Shown here: one piece after another, positions 34,176-41,202 of the stretch
Layout: every line of letters starts with the position of its first letter
Numbering within the stretch: the stretch's first letter is position 1
Origin: JAIBAI01 sp044238875
GTDB lineage: Bacteria > Bacteroidota > Bacteroidia > M30B66
Reading direction: 5' to 3'
Length of the DNA: 41,202 nt
Assembly: GCA_044238875.1 (NCBI GenBank)
Contig: JBIICM010000005.1
Coordinates: 1 to 41,202 of the forward strand
The notes under the pieces: model-generated
What the model was told of the DNA's origin: nothing
What the model saw: the letters and a program-made list of their open reading frames with translations, nothing else
Database searches by the model: none
Translations under genes and position numbers: made by a program

Positions 34176-35112
34176 AAGAAGTTATTTCTTCAATGATATA
34201 GAAGGGTCTCTTTTTTACCTCAAAATACATTCGCCCTATATACTCTCCTATTACACCCAAAATGATAAGGATAAGTCCGCCGATAAAAAATACACCAACT
34301 GCCAATGAGGCCAATCCTGGTGTATCGGAGGGGGAATAACCGAGAATTTTAAAATCGAAAATTCTATGTATCATAAAGAATAATCCGATAAAAAAAGATG
34401 GGAGGGCGATCAGAAAACCAAGATAAGTTGCAATACGCAGCGGGAATGTCGAGAAATCGAGTAAACCATCAATTGCAAGCTTCAGTAGTTTTCTAAATGT
34501 ATATTTTACCTCACCAGCTGCTCTTTTGTCTCTTTCATATTCAACGCCAATTTGTTTAAACCCTGCGTAAGCCCTCAAGCCCCTAACGAATCGACCCTGT
34601 TCGAGCATTTCCCTGTTCAACACATTAACCACTTTTCGATCCATTACACAAAAATCACCGGTGTCGAGCGGGATTTCAATATCACTGATTAAATTAAGCA
34701 ACCTGTAGAATAATTTATAGGAAAGTTTCTTTAAAAATGGTTCCTTTCTTTTCTTTCTGATTGCGTAAACAACATGAAAACCCTCTTTCCATTTATTCAG
34801 AAAAATTGATAATTGTTCCGGTGGATCCTGCAGATCACCGTCCATTATTACAACGGCGTCTCCTGTTGCATTTTTTATCCCTGCAGAAATGGCTGCCTGA
34901 TGGCCAAAATTTCTTGATAATTTAATGGTCTTGATTTTAGGGTCTGACTTGCATATATCCTTTAACATTGAAAGGGTATTGTCAAAAGAACCATCATCAA
35001 TAAAAATGATTTCGAAATCCTCTCCCCAAAGTTTACTTGAATCAATGAGCCTTTTGTACAAGGCAGGAATATTTTCTTCCTCATTAAAAAGAGGGATAAC
35101 AACTGAAATCAT
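34159..35112 (-). CDS. family 2 glycosyltransferase, polyprenyl-phosphate sugar synthase type (GtrB/DPM1-like)
   Basis: 317 residues. The GT2 domain starts ISVVIPLFNEEENIPALYKRL, with IIFIDDGSFDNTL and the metal site IMDGDLQDPPEQL (near residue 92). The FGHQAAISAGI and DTGDFCVMDRKVV segments are diagnostic of the dolichol-phosphate-mannose/GtrB group. Two C-terminal membrane helices (about 228-250 and 265-290) follow. Such enzymes transfer a sugar from a nucleotide to undecaprenyl phosphate on the cytoplasmic face. It lies 3 bases downstream of the FAD gene and overlaps the flippase-like gene. The sugar is unknown. Confidence 0.88.
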   Translation of the reverse strand: MISVVIPLFNEEENIPALYKRLIDSSKLWGEDFEIIFIDDGSFDNTLSMLKDICKSDPKIKTIKLSRNFGHQAAISAGIKNATGDAVVIMDGDLQDPPEQLSIFLNKWKEGFHVVYAIRKKRKEPFLKKLSYKLFYRLLNLISDIEIPLDTGDFCVMDRKVVNVLNREMLEQGRFVRGLRAYAGFKQIGVEYERDKRAAGEVKYTFRKLLKLAIDGLLDFSTFPLRIATYLGFLIALPSFFIGLFFMIHRIFDFKILGYSPSDTPGLASLAVGVFFIGGLILIILGVIGEYIGRMYFEVKKRPFYIIEEITSYENNS

Positions 35113-35115
35113 TTT

Positions 35116-36492
35116 TTAGAAACCTATTTGGGCAGAAAGTGAATTGGAATTAAAATTAACCCGATGGTCAACATTCATTACTTTAAGTGCTTCAAGCGAA
35201 ACTCTGATTGAATTATTAACACTTCTTTCGTCAGGGTAAACATGACTCATGTTGGCAATAAACATATTTTCAATGGTAGCGTCACACCGTGGCACTTTCG
35301 CGGAGAAATTAAAATCGCATACCGTAGCCGCTGTGTTTGTTCTGAAGACATGAACATCCTTTATCTGTTCGGCTTTAAAATCAGGATAGATTTTATCAAG
35401 ACAGCCCAGCATCATAGTTTTTATCTGATCGTTAGACATTCCTGAAATTTCTTCATCCTCAGAAAAGTATCTTGACAGATAAGCGATATGATTTCCATTG
35501 TATTTATCAGCGTTGATAAAGTTTGTATGTTCAATGATACCTCCAAAAGGGAAACCACTGTCAGCGATATTCAACCAGTAAATATCACTTAACTTTTTCT
35601 TCATCTCAAGAATTACGCATACAGCCCCAAAATATTTAACGCTACGTAACTGATTAACCAGATCAACCGGCGCATTTTTGTCAAGTACAGCAGACAATAC
35701 AAATCCCGGGATGGTGAACAAATATTGTTTGCCACTGTAGCGAACGCCCTCTTTACTTTCAATCCATTTTACTTTATTATTCTCCAGATGAACATTATTT
35801 ATGGGACATTCGTTCACAAGATTTACATTTAATTCTCTAAGTTTTTTTAACAATGACTGCAAAAGTGTATTCAAACTTCCATTAAGATACCCAAGCAGTT
35901 CATCCCCGTTTTTTCTTGAATTAAATCGTTGTTTTAACCTTCCAATCATCCAGGAAAGGGGAACAACTTTTGCGTAAGGTCCGAATTTAATCTTAAGTAA
36001 GGGTTTCCATATTGATGCTGAAGATGTTTTTCCCGCCCATCTTGTTAGCCAGCTCATTGCGGAAACATTCTCAAATTTTTTCCAGTCTGCAAATCTTCCA
36101 AGATAAAGGCCTGTTATTCCAAATCTTAAACGGTCAAGCAAACTAACCGGTGAAAATTTCAGGAGGTCAATGGAATTATTGAAGGGGTATATTCGCCCAT
36201 TTCTGAAAATGCCCATTGATGTTTTTCGAAACACCAGATCATCCTGAATACCCAACTCTCTGATCAGGTGATTAATTTCGGCATCGTGCGTAAAGAAATG
36301 ATGATAATAGCATTCCAGTTGAGTTCCTCCGAGTTCAAAAGTGTTCATCAAACCACCGAAATATTTTCCCGCTTCAATTACAGTAACCCGCTTACCGGCC
36401 CTTGCTGCGTAATAAGCTGCGCTGAGGCCTGTAATACCCCCGCCGACAATAATTATATCGTCTTCATCAGAATGGCCTGAACCTTCCATCAT
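35116..36492 (-). CDS. NAD(P)/FAD-dependent oxidoreductase (protoporphyrinogen-oxidase/UGM-like)
   Basis: 458 residues. The Rossmann FAD site IIIVGGGITGLSAAYYAARAG near residue 14, followed by VIEAGKYFGGLMNTF, places it in the amine-oxidase/protoporphyrinogen-oxidase superfamily. ELGGTQLECYYHHFFTHDAEI, YLNGSLNTLLQSLL and YSGKQYLFTIPGFVL follow the same fold. Its position in front of a glycolipid synthase makes a sugar- or lipid-modifying role (as for UDP-galactopyranose mutase, a relative) more plausible than haem synthesis; this is inference. A good promoter lies 40 bases upstream. Confidence 0.82.
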   Translation of the reverse strand: MMEGSGHSDEDDIIIVGGGITGLSAAYYAARAGKRVTVIEAGKYFGGLMNTFELGGTQLECYYHHFFTHDAEINHLIRELGIQDDLVFRKTSMGIFRNGRIYPFNNSIDLLKFSPVSLLDRLRFGITGLYLGRFADWKKFENVSAMSWLTRWAGKTSSASIWKPLLKIKFGPYAKVVPLSWMIGRLKQRFNSRKNGDELLGYLNGSLNTLLQSLLKKLRELNVNLVNECPINNVHLENNKVKWIESKEGVRYSGKQYLFTIPGFVLSAVLDKNAPVDLVNQLRSVKYFGAVCVILEMKKKLSDIYWLNIADSGFPFGGIIEHTNFINADKYNGNHIAYLSRYFSEDEEISGMSNDQIKTMMLGCLDKIYPDFKAEQIKDVHVFRTNTAATVCDFNFSAKVPRCDATIENMFIANMSHVYPDERSVNNSIRVSLEALKVMNVDHRVNFNSNSLSAQIGF

Positions 36493-36533
36493 CAGTCAAA
36501 ATATGTTAAAGTTTTTGAAGTGCTTATATGAAG

Positions 36534-36566
36534 CAAAGATATAATCTAAAGTTTAGGTTTTACAAA
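36534..36566 (-). promoter_or_regulatory. promoter of the FAD-GT2-flippase operon: -33 TTTG, 21 bases, -7 TATCTTTG
   Basis: On the minus strand TTTG (36566-36563) and TATCTTTG (36541-36534) are 21 bases apart, near the consensus spacing. The predicted transcript starts near 36530, 38 bases before the FAD gene. Confidence 0.65.
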
Positions 36567-36620
36567 ACAGACAGCGCCACCTTTTTTAATCATCATAGTC
36601 GGATTTAATATGTTAATTCG

Positions 36621-36628
36621 TAGTTTTG
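36621..36628 (+). promoter_or_regulatory. -7 box TAGTTTTG of the GT-C gene
   Basis: Exact TAnnTTTG match, predicted start near 36632, leader about 54 bases. It is divergent from the FAD operon promoter. No -33 match seen. Confidence 0.5.
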
Positions 36629-36685
36629 GCTGACAGGTTTAATGACAAGATATTGAAATGTCATTGAAAATATTTGAAAAAGTAA

Positions 36686-38158
36686 ATGAAAATCATCCCG
36701 AACCATTTCCTTGAATTGATCAAAGGTATTTCAACCAAAAAATTGTTTTGGGTACTTCTGTTGGCACTGCTGGTAAGACTTACCTTTATCTTTTTTATTG
36801 CCAAACATTATTTTGGGCGGGATTTTATTTTTGAAGATGGAGATACGGGAGCATGGTCAACTGCGATTACCAATCTGATTGAGCACGGTGTTTATACCTG
36901 TAATGCTGGTCATGAGTACGGGTACTTCGGCCGAACACCCGGTTATGCATTTTTCTTAGGAATGTTTTATTGGCTGTTTGGCCCGGACTGGGTAAAGGTT
37001 TTTCCGATAGTTGGAGCTTTTCAGGTTATCCTTGACCTAATCTCAGTTTATTTTATCTTCAGAATTACAGAAAAGTTGCTAAAGCAACATGGAATCGCAA
37101 TCATTGCTGCCGGGCTTTATGCCCTTTACCCTTTTGTTGTTGTATGGAATCCGGTTTGCTATTCAGAAACATTAAGCGTTTTTCTGATGCTATTCTCCTT
37201 ATATATCTACCTCCTGAAGCAGCCGCAACCGCAACGATTAATCATTTCATCATTTATTATAGGTTTAGGCTGCCTTGTCAGACTCCAATTGGCTATGATG
37301 TTTATTGTAATTGTTTTAATGGAAGTCTTTTTTAATTTTAAAAAGTTTTCATTAAAAAGGCAATTGTTTAACCTTTTTTTATTGTTTACAGGCTTTTCTC
37401 TGACCTATGGATTATGGCCGGCAAGAAATTATGTTAATCATGGTAAACTGATATTTACTCAAGATTTGAGAGGTTTCCCCAATTGGAATGTTGATGTAAT
37501 TTCATTCATGCAATACATCTACTCCGTTAAATCCGAATGGGATCCGCAATTTACCCAAATTGTTAAAAATCAAAAGGTTGAATGGCCGCGGCAAAGTTTT
37601 TTGATCAAGGGTGATGCTGTTAAACTGCTAAGGGCTGAAAATCTGGCGAGGAACAACGGGAGTGGTTTTTCGCACTGGAAAGGACATGTAGGTGAAATTA
37701 TTCCACCCGGAAGTTCCAAAGATTCATCTCAAATAGTCAGCCAGCTGTTCAACGAACTTAGGGCGAATCAGATAAAAGAATTCCCGTTTAACTTTTGGGT
37801 AAACCTTCCATTGCAGAATTTAAATAAGGCTTTATTCAAACAAAAACTTTACAATAACAATACAATTTTCGGGAAGCTTTCTGTTGTATTATTTACCTAC
37901 AGAACATTGATGATTTTTCTCGGACTTATCGGATTGATCTATCTGCGACGTATGGATCAGCGGATATCTTTGATAATCATTGGATTTTTTACCTTATTAT
38001 ATTTTACGCTGGCATTCGGAACAAGCCCTCAAATGAGAAATGTTGAGGTTCGGTACTTCCTTCCTGCTGACATCCTGCTGCTTATTCCCGCTTCGGTTTT
38101 AATACATAAAGGATGGAAGCGATTTTTTAAGGCGCCGGCAATTAATCCGACACATTAA
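36686..38158 (+). CDS. GT-C (family 39-like) membrane glycosyltransferase
   Basis: 490 residues, multi-spanning (about 10-12 helices). The first periplasmic loop has GRDFIFEDGDTGAW, with the acidic residues expected for GT-C catalysis, and GYFGRTPGYAFFLGMFYWLFG, the R-x-PGY motif of dolichyl-P-mannose mannosyltransferase-like enzymes. Such proteins take sugars from polyprenyl-phosphate donors on the periplasmic side. That matches the product of the divergent GT2, so the two operons may form one pathway (inference). Its TAA overlaps the TTA of the convergent porin. AT-rich, like the neighbours on its left. Confidence 0.8.
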   Translation: MKIIPNHFLELIKGISTKKLFWVLLLALLVRLTFIFFIAKHYFGRDFIFEDGDTGAWSTAITNLIEHGVYTCNAGHEYGYFGRTPGYAFFLGMFYWLFGPDWVKVFPIVGAFQVILDLISVYFIFRITEKLLKQHGIAIIAAGLYALYPFVVVWNPVCYSETLSVFLMLFSLYIYLLKQPQPQRLIISSFIIGLGCLVRLQLAMMFIVIVLMEVFFNFKKFSLKRQLFNLFLLFTGFSLTYGLWPARNYVNHGKLIFTQDLRGFPNWNVDVISFMQYIYSVKSEWDPQFTQIVKNQKVEWPRQSFLIKGDAVKLLRAENLARNNGSGFSHWKGHVGEIIPPGSSKDSSQIVSQLFNELRANQIKEFPFNFWVNLPLQNLNKALFKQKLYNNNTIFGKLSVVLFTYRTLMIFLGLIGLIYLRRMDQRISLIIIGFFTLLYFTLAFGTSPQMRNVEVRYFLPADILLLIPASVLIHKGWKRFFKAPAINPTH

Positions 38159-39393
38159 AAATAAGAAGATATTCCCAAACTGAAAACTGCAGTCCTGATG
38201 TCCGGATTCCCAAGCAGATCCCGCTGCAGCATGTACCTGTAGTTGAAGCGAAAAATGGTCTGCGGGTTCGGCCTGAAACCGATGCCGGCCATCAGGCTCC
38301 TGATCTCATCCCCGATGGCTTGCCTTGTTTCCCTGAATGCTCCGGCGTTGAAGTCGATATACTCAAAGCGAAGCGAGCAATTAACTTCCGCATCATCCCA
38401 GTGAAGAACGGGCCTTCTCCATACCGGTTGCACCAGGTCAACGAAACCGCCGTATTGCAGCGCCCCGAACTGTTGTGAATAGGTAGCTGGTATTTCGGTC
38501 GAAATCCACACCCACTCGCCGCTGAGAGAGGTGCCCGGTTTTTTAAAGCGATGGTTATAGTCAATCGCAAGGGCTGAACACCTGCGTTTCCGATCGGTTT
38601 CAAGACCTCCCGCCATCCAGGTATTGTAAACCCCGGTAAAGGCAGAAACACCCAATTCTCCTGCATGGTCATTCCGCAGGGCCAGCTTTCCGTTCCACAG
38701 CACCTCGCCGTTTCCGTTTCCGGTAAAACGGTTGGGATCATTCTTCAGGGCGGGTAGGGAGGTCCGGCCGGCCGCATTTGAAATGAGCGAGTCGCTCAGC
38801 CCTGATGTGACATAGGTTTCGTAGCCGAACATCCAGGCGCCGCGGTACCACTTGCCATAAAAGCCAAAACCCGGATTGCTCCAGGTGGCGGGCAACAGCG
38901 TTACAGCCGACAGCGGCCGGTCGGTAAATTCCCATTTCGGGCCGTCGTGGTTCTGGTTGAATGCTCCGATCGGATTGAGGATCATGCCGCCCCGCAAATT
39001 AAGCAGGGGGTGAAATTCAAGGTCTACGGCCGCAAATTCAATGGCCAGCTGACGGGTTCCGTCTTCAAATTCAATCTCGGTCAGGAACCGAACGCGCTTT
39101 GAAATGGATGATGCAAAAAACAGGGTAAGCCTTCGGAACTGAAACTGGTGTCTGTTGCTGATGCCTTCAGTACCCGCATGCTGCCAGTTTCCTTCCACGT
39201 ATCCGCCCACAGCCACCGGCAATTTACCCATGCCAAGGAATGGCCGGCTGTATACTGCATCCATATTGAGGCCTGTCTTTGCAGTATCGGTTTTTTCCCG
39301 CCTGAAGAGTGTGCTGTCGACCTGCGCCACTGCAGCCAGGTAGAAGAAGAAGAAGAAAACAAACAGTAAAAAGGGTGTGGGTCTGGTGTTCAT
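38155..39393 (-). CDS. outer-membrane porin (OprP/OprO-like beta barrel)
   Basis: 412 residues with a strong signal peptide (LLFVFFFFFYLAAVAQV). The body is made of alternating amphipathic strands: YVEGNWQ, RHQFQFRRLTLFFASSISKRVRFLTEIEFEDG, LRGGMILNPIGAFNQNHDGPKWEF. It ends in an aromatic residue (ISSYF), as expected for an outer-membrane barrel. The layout fits phosphate-selective-porin-like proteins. It is the last gene of a GC-rich operon and overlaps the Rieske gene by 4 bases. The solute is unknown. Confidence 0.8.
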   Translation of the reverse strand: MNTRPTPFLLFVFFFFFYLAAVAQVDSTLFRREKTDTAKTGLNMDAVYSRPFLGMGKLPVAVGGYVEGNWQHAGTEGISNRHQFQFRRLTLFFASSISKRVRFLTEIEFEDGTRQLAIEFAAVDLEFHPLLNLRGGMILNPIGAFNQNHDGPKWEFTDRPLSAVTLLPATWSNPGFGFYGKWYRGAWMFGYETYVTSGLSDSLISNAAGRTSLPALKNDPNRFTGNGNGEVLWNGKLALRNDHAGELGVSAFTGVYNTWMAGGLETDRKRRCSALAIDYNHRFKKPGTSLSGEWVWISTEIPATYSQQFGALQYGGFVDLVQPVWRRPVLHWDDAEVNCSLRFEYIDFNAGAFRETRQAIGDEIRSLMAGIGFRPNPQTIFRFNYRYMLQRDLLGNPDIRTAVFSLGISSYF

Positions 39394-39812
39394 CTTAAAA
39401 GTACTTTGACAAATATGGCATCCTGTTCTACGGTGAAGGTGCGCAGGGGCCCGGGCGCCGGGCCTGCTGTCACTTCGCCCGAAGAATTGAACTCACTGCC
39501 ATGGGCGGGGCAGATCAGGCGGTCTCCGAACAATTGCAGCTCCACACCCTGGTGAGTGCACCGCAGCCAAAGTGCCGAGAACCGTTCAGGCGCGTGCTGG
39601 AAAAGGCAGACGGGAAACTCAAGCTCAGGCCGGTGGATCACTAACGCCTTCGGATATTTCAATGCCGGCAGGCTGTCGCGCCTGACCAGCAGCATTCCGT
39701 CGCTGATTTCAGCGTGTATCTTTTTGCCTGCCGCACAGGAATGAAATACCAGGCCGCCGGCCATTCCGGCCATTGCCCAGGAGCAGGTTCGGATGAAGTG
39801 TTTTCTATGCAT
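39390..39812 (-). CDS. exported small Rieske [2Fe-2S] protein
   Basis: 140 residues. The N-terminus MHRKHFIRTCSWAMAGMAGGLVF is an export signal. The Rieske domain has C85-T-H87 and C101-x2-H104 (CTHQG and CPAHGSEF), complete for cluster binding. The short Pro-rich loop APGPLRTF after it matches ubiquinol-cytochrome c reductase-type Rieske proteins, but the protein lacks their length. It likely passes electrons in the periplasm. It overlaps the di-haem gene by one base and the porin by four, so the three are coupled. Confidence 0.85.
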   Translation of the reverse strand: MHRKHFIRTCSWAMAGMAGGLVFHSCAAGKKIHAEISDGMLLVRRDSLPALKYPKALVIHRPELEFPVCLFQHAPERFSALWLRCTHQGVELQLFGDRLICPAHGSEFNSSGEVTAGPAPGPLRTFTVEQDAIFVKVLLR

Positions 39813-40996
39813 CAGCGTGATTCAAGGAACCTGATGAGGGCCGTACGTTCGGCATCCGTGAGCTGAAGGTATTGCTGCCTGGAAGCTGCTGCCTCTCCTC
39901 CATGGAGGCGGATCGCCTCATCGGGACTTGAAGCCCTTCCGTCATGCATCAGAAAATAGCGCCCCCCCTGCGAAGCAGGCGCCAGTCCGAGCCCCCAAAG
40001 CGGAGCGGTGCGCCATTCAGAAGTTTTTGCAAAGCCTTCGGTATAGCCGTCATCCAGCTCCGGCCCCATATCATGGAGGAGCAGGTCGGTATAGGGGTAA
40101 ATGGTTTTGTTTGACAATGCGCCGATTGGCGAGTAGCCTGTTTTCAGCTCGGGAATATGGCAGCCGGAGCAGTTGATTTGCTGAAAGATCTGCTGCCCCA
40201 GCCTTACAGCTGCGTCTTCGGTATTTCTCGGTTGCGGAGCCTTGAGGGTTTGCAGATAGAAAACCACATCATTGATCTCGTTCAGGCTCACTTCCGGCAT
40301 GGAGGCAAGGCCGGTATACGGGTCGAGCGGTTCAGCCAGCGAAGTAATGCCCATATCCTGGTTATAGGCCGAGGCGGTTTGCTGAAAAAGGTCATAAACA
40401 GCTGCTTTCAGCCCGAACCTTGTAATGTATCTTCCTTGCTTTACAACCGCCCCTGGTTTTGGACTAACGTAGGCGGGAATGCGGTTCCAGTGCGGCACCC
40501 CGGAAATGCCATCCTGGTTTGCATCGTTGGGGTCGGCCAGTGAAAGCAATGTCTCATCCGGAATGGCTTCAAGAAACCCCAGTCCGGTAACGGCAGGTGG
40601 CATGAACCGGGCAAAGGGCACCCCTGTAGGCAACTGTTCGGGGGTAAATCCGGGCAAAGCCCTGTTTTGCAGCTGGGGTCCGCCTTTGTGCAACCAGGCA
40701 TTTCCGCTGCTATCCGATTGCCCGAAGCGGATAAGCGTAGAGAAGGGATGCCCCTTGCCATCTCCGGCATGGCATGAACCGCAGCGGGTGGCGACAAATA
40801 CAGGTCCGAGTCCGTTTGAGGCATGGAATGTTTTATCATTGAATGCAACATCCCCGCGCAGGTGGAGGATGTTTTCGGCATGGCTGAGACCCTGAATGGG
40901 GCCATCCAGCACGCTGTTCTCTGCCGGCAGCCCTGGTTGCAGTTTCTCACAGGCCATCATGAAAAGGAGTGGCAAAAAAGCGAGGAGATATTTCAT
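39812..40996 (-). CDS. di-haem oxidoreductase (DHOR/thiol-oxidoreductase-like) lipoprotein
   Basis: 394 residues. The N-terminus MKYLLAFLPLLFMMAC is a probable lipoprotein signal. Two CxxCH haem-c sites are at C72-C75-H76 (RCGSCHAGDGKG) and C276-C279-H280 (NCSGCHIPEL). The order of the haem sites, the PPAVTGLGFLEAIPDETLL stretch, and GRASSPDEAIRLHGGEA near the end match the DHOR family (Pfam 06537). Other DHOR genes often lie with iron-uptake imelysins; none is here. Methionines around M133 may be ligands. It starts the operon. Confidence 0.87.
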   Translation of the reverse strand: MKYLLAFLPLLFMMACEKLQPGLPAENSVLDGPIQGLSHAENILHLRGDVAFNDKTFHASNGLGPVFVATRCGSCHAGDGKGHPFSTLIRFGQSDSSGNAWLHKGGPQLQNRALPGFTPEQLPTGVPFARFMPPAVTGLGFLEAIPDETLLSLADPNDANQDGISGVPHWNRIPAYVSPKPGAVVKQGRYITRFGLKAAVYDLFQQTASAYNQDMGITSLAEPLDPYTGLASMPEVSLNEINDVVFYLQTLKAPQPRNTEDAAVRLGQQIFQQINCSGCHIPELKTGYSPIGALSNKTIYPYTDLLLHDMGPELDDGYTEGFAKTSEWRTAPLWGLGLAPASQGGRYFLMHDGRASSPDEAIRLHGGEAAASRQQYLQLTDAERTALIRFLESR

Positions 40997-41021
40997 TTAT
41001 CTAAAACAAAGATTATCTGTG

Positions 41022-41051
41022 CAAAAATAATAAGTTAGTTGATTCTAACAA
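41022..41051 (-). promoter_or_regulatory. promoter of the DHOR operon: -33 TTG, 19 bases, -7 TATTTTTG
   Basis: On the minus strand TTG (41051-41049) and TATTTTTG (41029-41022) are 19 bases apart. Both elements and the spacing fit the consensus; predicted leader about 22 bases. The repeat begins only 30 bases further upstream. Confidence 0.65.
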
Positions 41052-41080
41052 TTTTTATAAGTTCTTATTGCTGCTGACTC

Positions 41081-41202
41081 AATTGAACCCAATTTATGCA
41101 ATAGAATTGCACAAATTGCCCCAAGGGCCGAAGGAATCTGCGATTCATCGCGGTTAACCCGGTTGCTGCGCTCATAGCCAATGCGCTATGCATTAGAGCG
41201 AT
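41081..41202. repeat. palindrome-rich dispersed repeat, copy 2, cut by the window end
   Basis: Bases 41081-41200 match 22811-22930 at 119 of 120 positions (only the fifth base differs), and 41086-41200 are identical. The left flank differs from copy 1, so the shared part starts at about the same point. The element continues beyond the window, so the outer stem cannot be checked here. Confidence 0.9.

Noticed and set aside
38292..38741. Second minus-strand frame within the porin gene
   Set aside because: High GC makes long accidental frames; the porin frame has a signal peptide and barrel pattern, this one does not.
40441..40950. Alternative frame within the di-haem gene
   Set aside because: Overlaps the gene with two CxxCH sites; the alternative has no recognisable domain and reflects GC bias.

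Overview
The window looks like chromosomal DNA of a Bacteroidota (Bacteroidetes) bacterium. The evidence is the many TAnnTTTG boxes in front of genes (the -7 element of this phylum), very few Shine-Dalgarno sequences, an ExbB-ExbD-ExbD-TonB cluster with a phosphate-binding-like lipoprotein and a TPR protein, an atpD-atpC pair away from the other ATP synthase genes with a short epsilon subunit, and Bacteroidota-style RND and outer-membrane proteins. No rRNA, tRNA or CRISPR array was seen.

Layout. 0.2-3.4 kb: crotonase-family enzyme, XRE regulator, then a likely LPS-core group (family 2 glycosyltransferase, a small unknown protein, GmhA). 3.5-7.2 kb: ComM/YifB AAA protein, convergent with a bioB-bioF operon. 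7.4-9.0 kb: trmD and rplS, ending at a clear terminator, convergent with tadA. 9.05-10.8 kb: atpD-atpC. 11.2-12.1 kb: GNAT acetyltransferase and a small exported SPOR-like protein. 12.1-16.7 kb: rimP-nusA-infB operon whose leader carries a terminator-like hairpin. 16.9-22.6 kb: seven-gene ExbB/ExbD/ExbD/TonB operon. 22.7-23.05 kb: a non-coding, palindrome-rich, MITE-like insertion; part of it recurs at the right end of the window. 23.05-24.1 kb: Rieske non-haem iron oxygenase, divergent from a TetR-TolC-MFP-RND efflux operon that continues into a patatin phospholipase with a BamA-like barrel (24.3-33.2 kb). 33.2-38.2 kb: an AT-rich glycan island (flippase-like protein, polyprenyl-phosphate GT2, FAD oxidoreductase, divergent GT-C transferase). 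38.2-41.0 kb: a GC-rich operon of a di-haem oxidoreductase, a small Rieske protein and a porin.

How the genes work together. The core parts serve translation, transcription, ATP synthesis and biotin synthesis. The rest is centred on the envelope: LPS core sugars, energy transfer to outer-membrane receptors, drug or lipid efflux with an outer-membrane lipase, lipid-linked sugar transfer, and a periplasmic electron-transfer module. The best candidates for something new are the FAD/GT2/flippase/GT-C island, the DHOR-Rieske-porin operon bordered by a repeat, the structured repeat itself, the rimP-leader hairpin, and the near-leaderless promoters.
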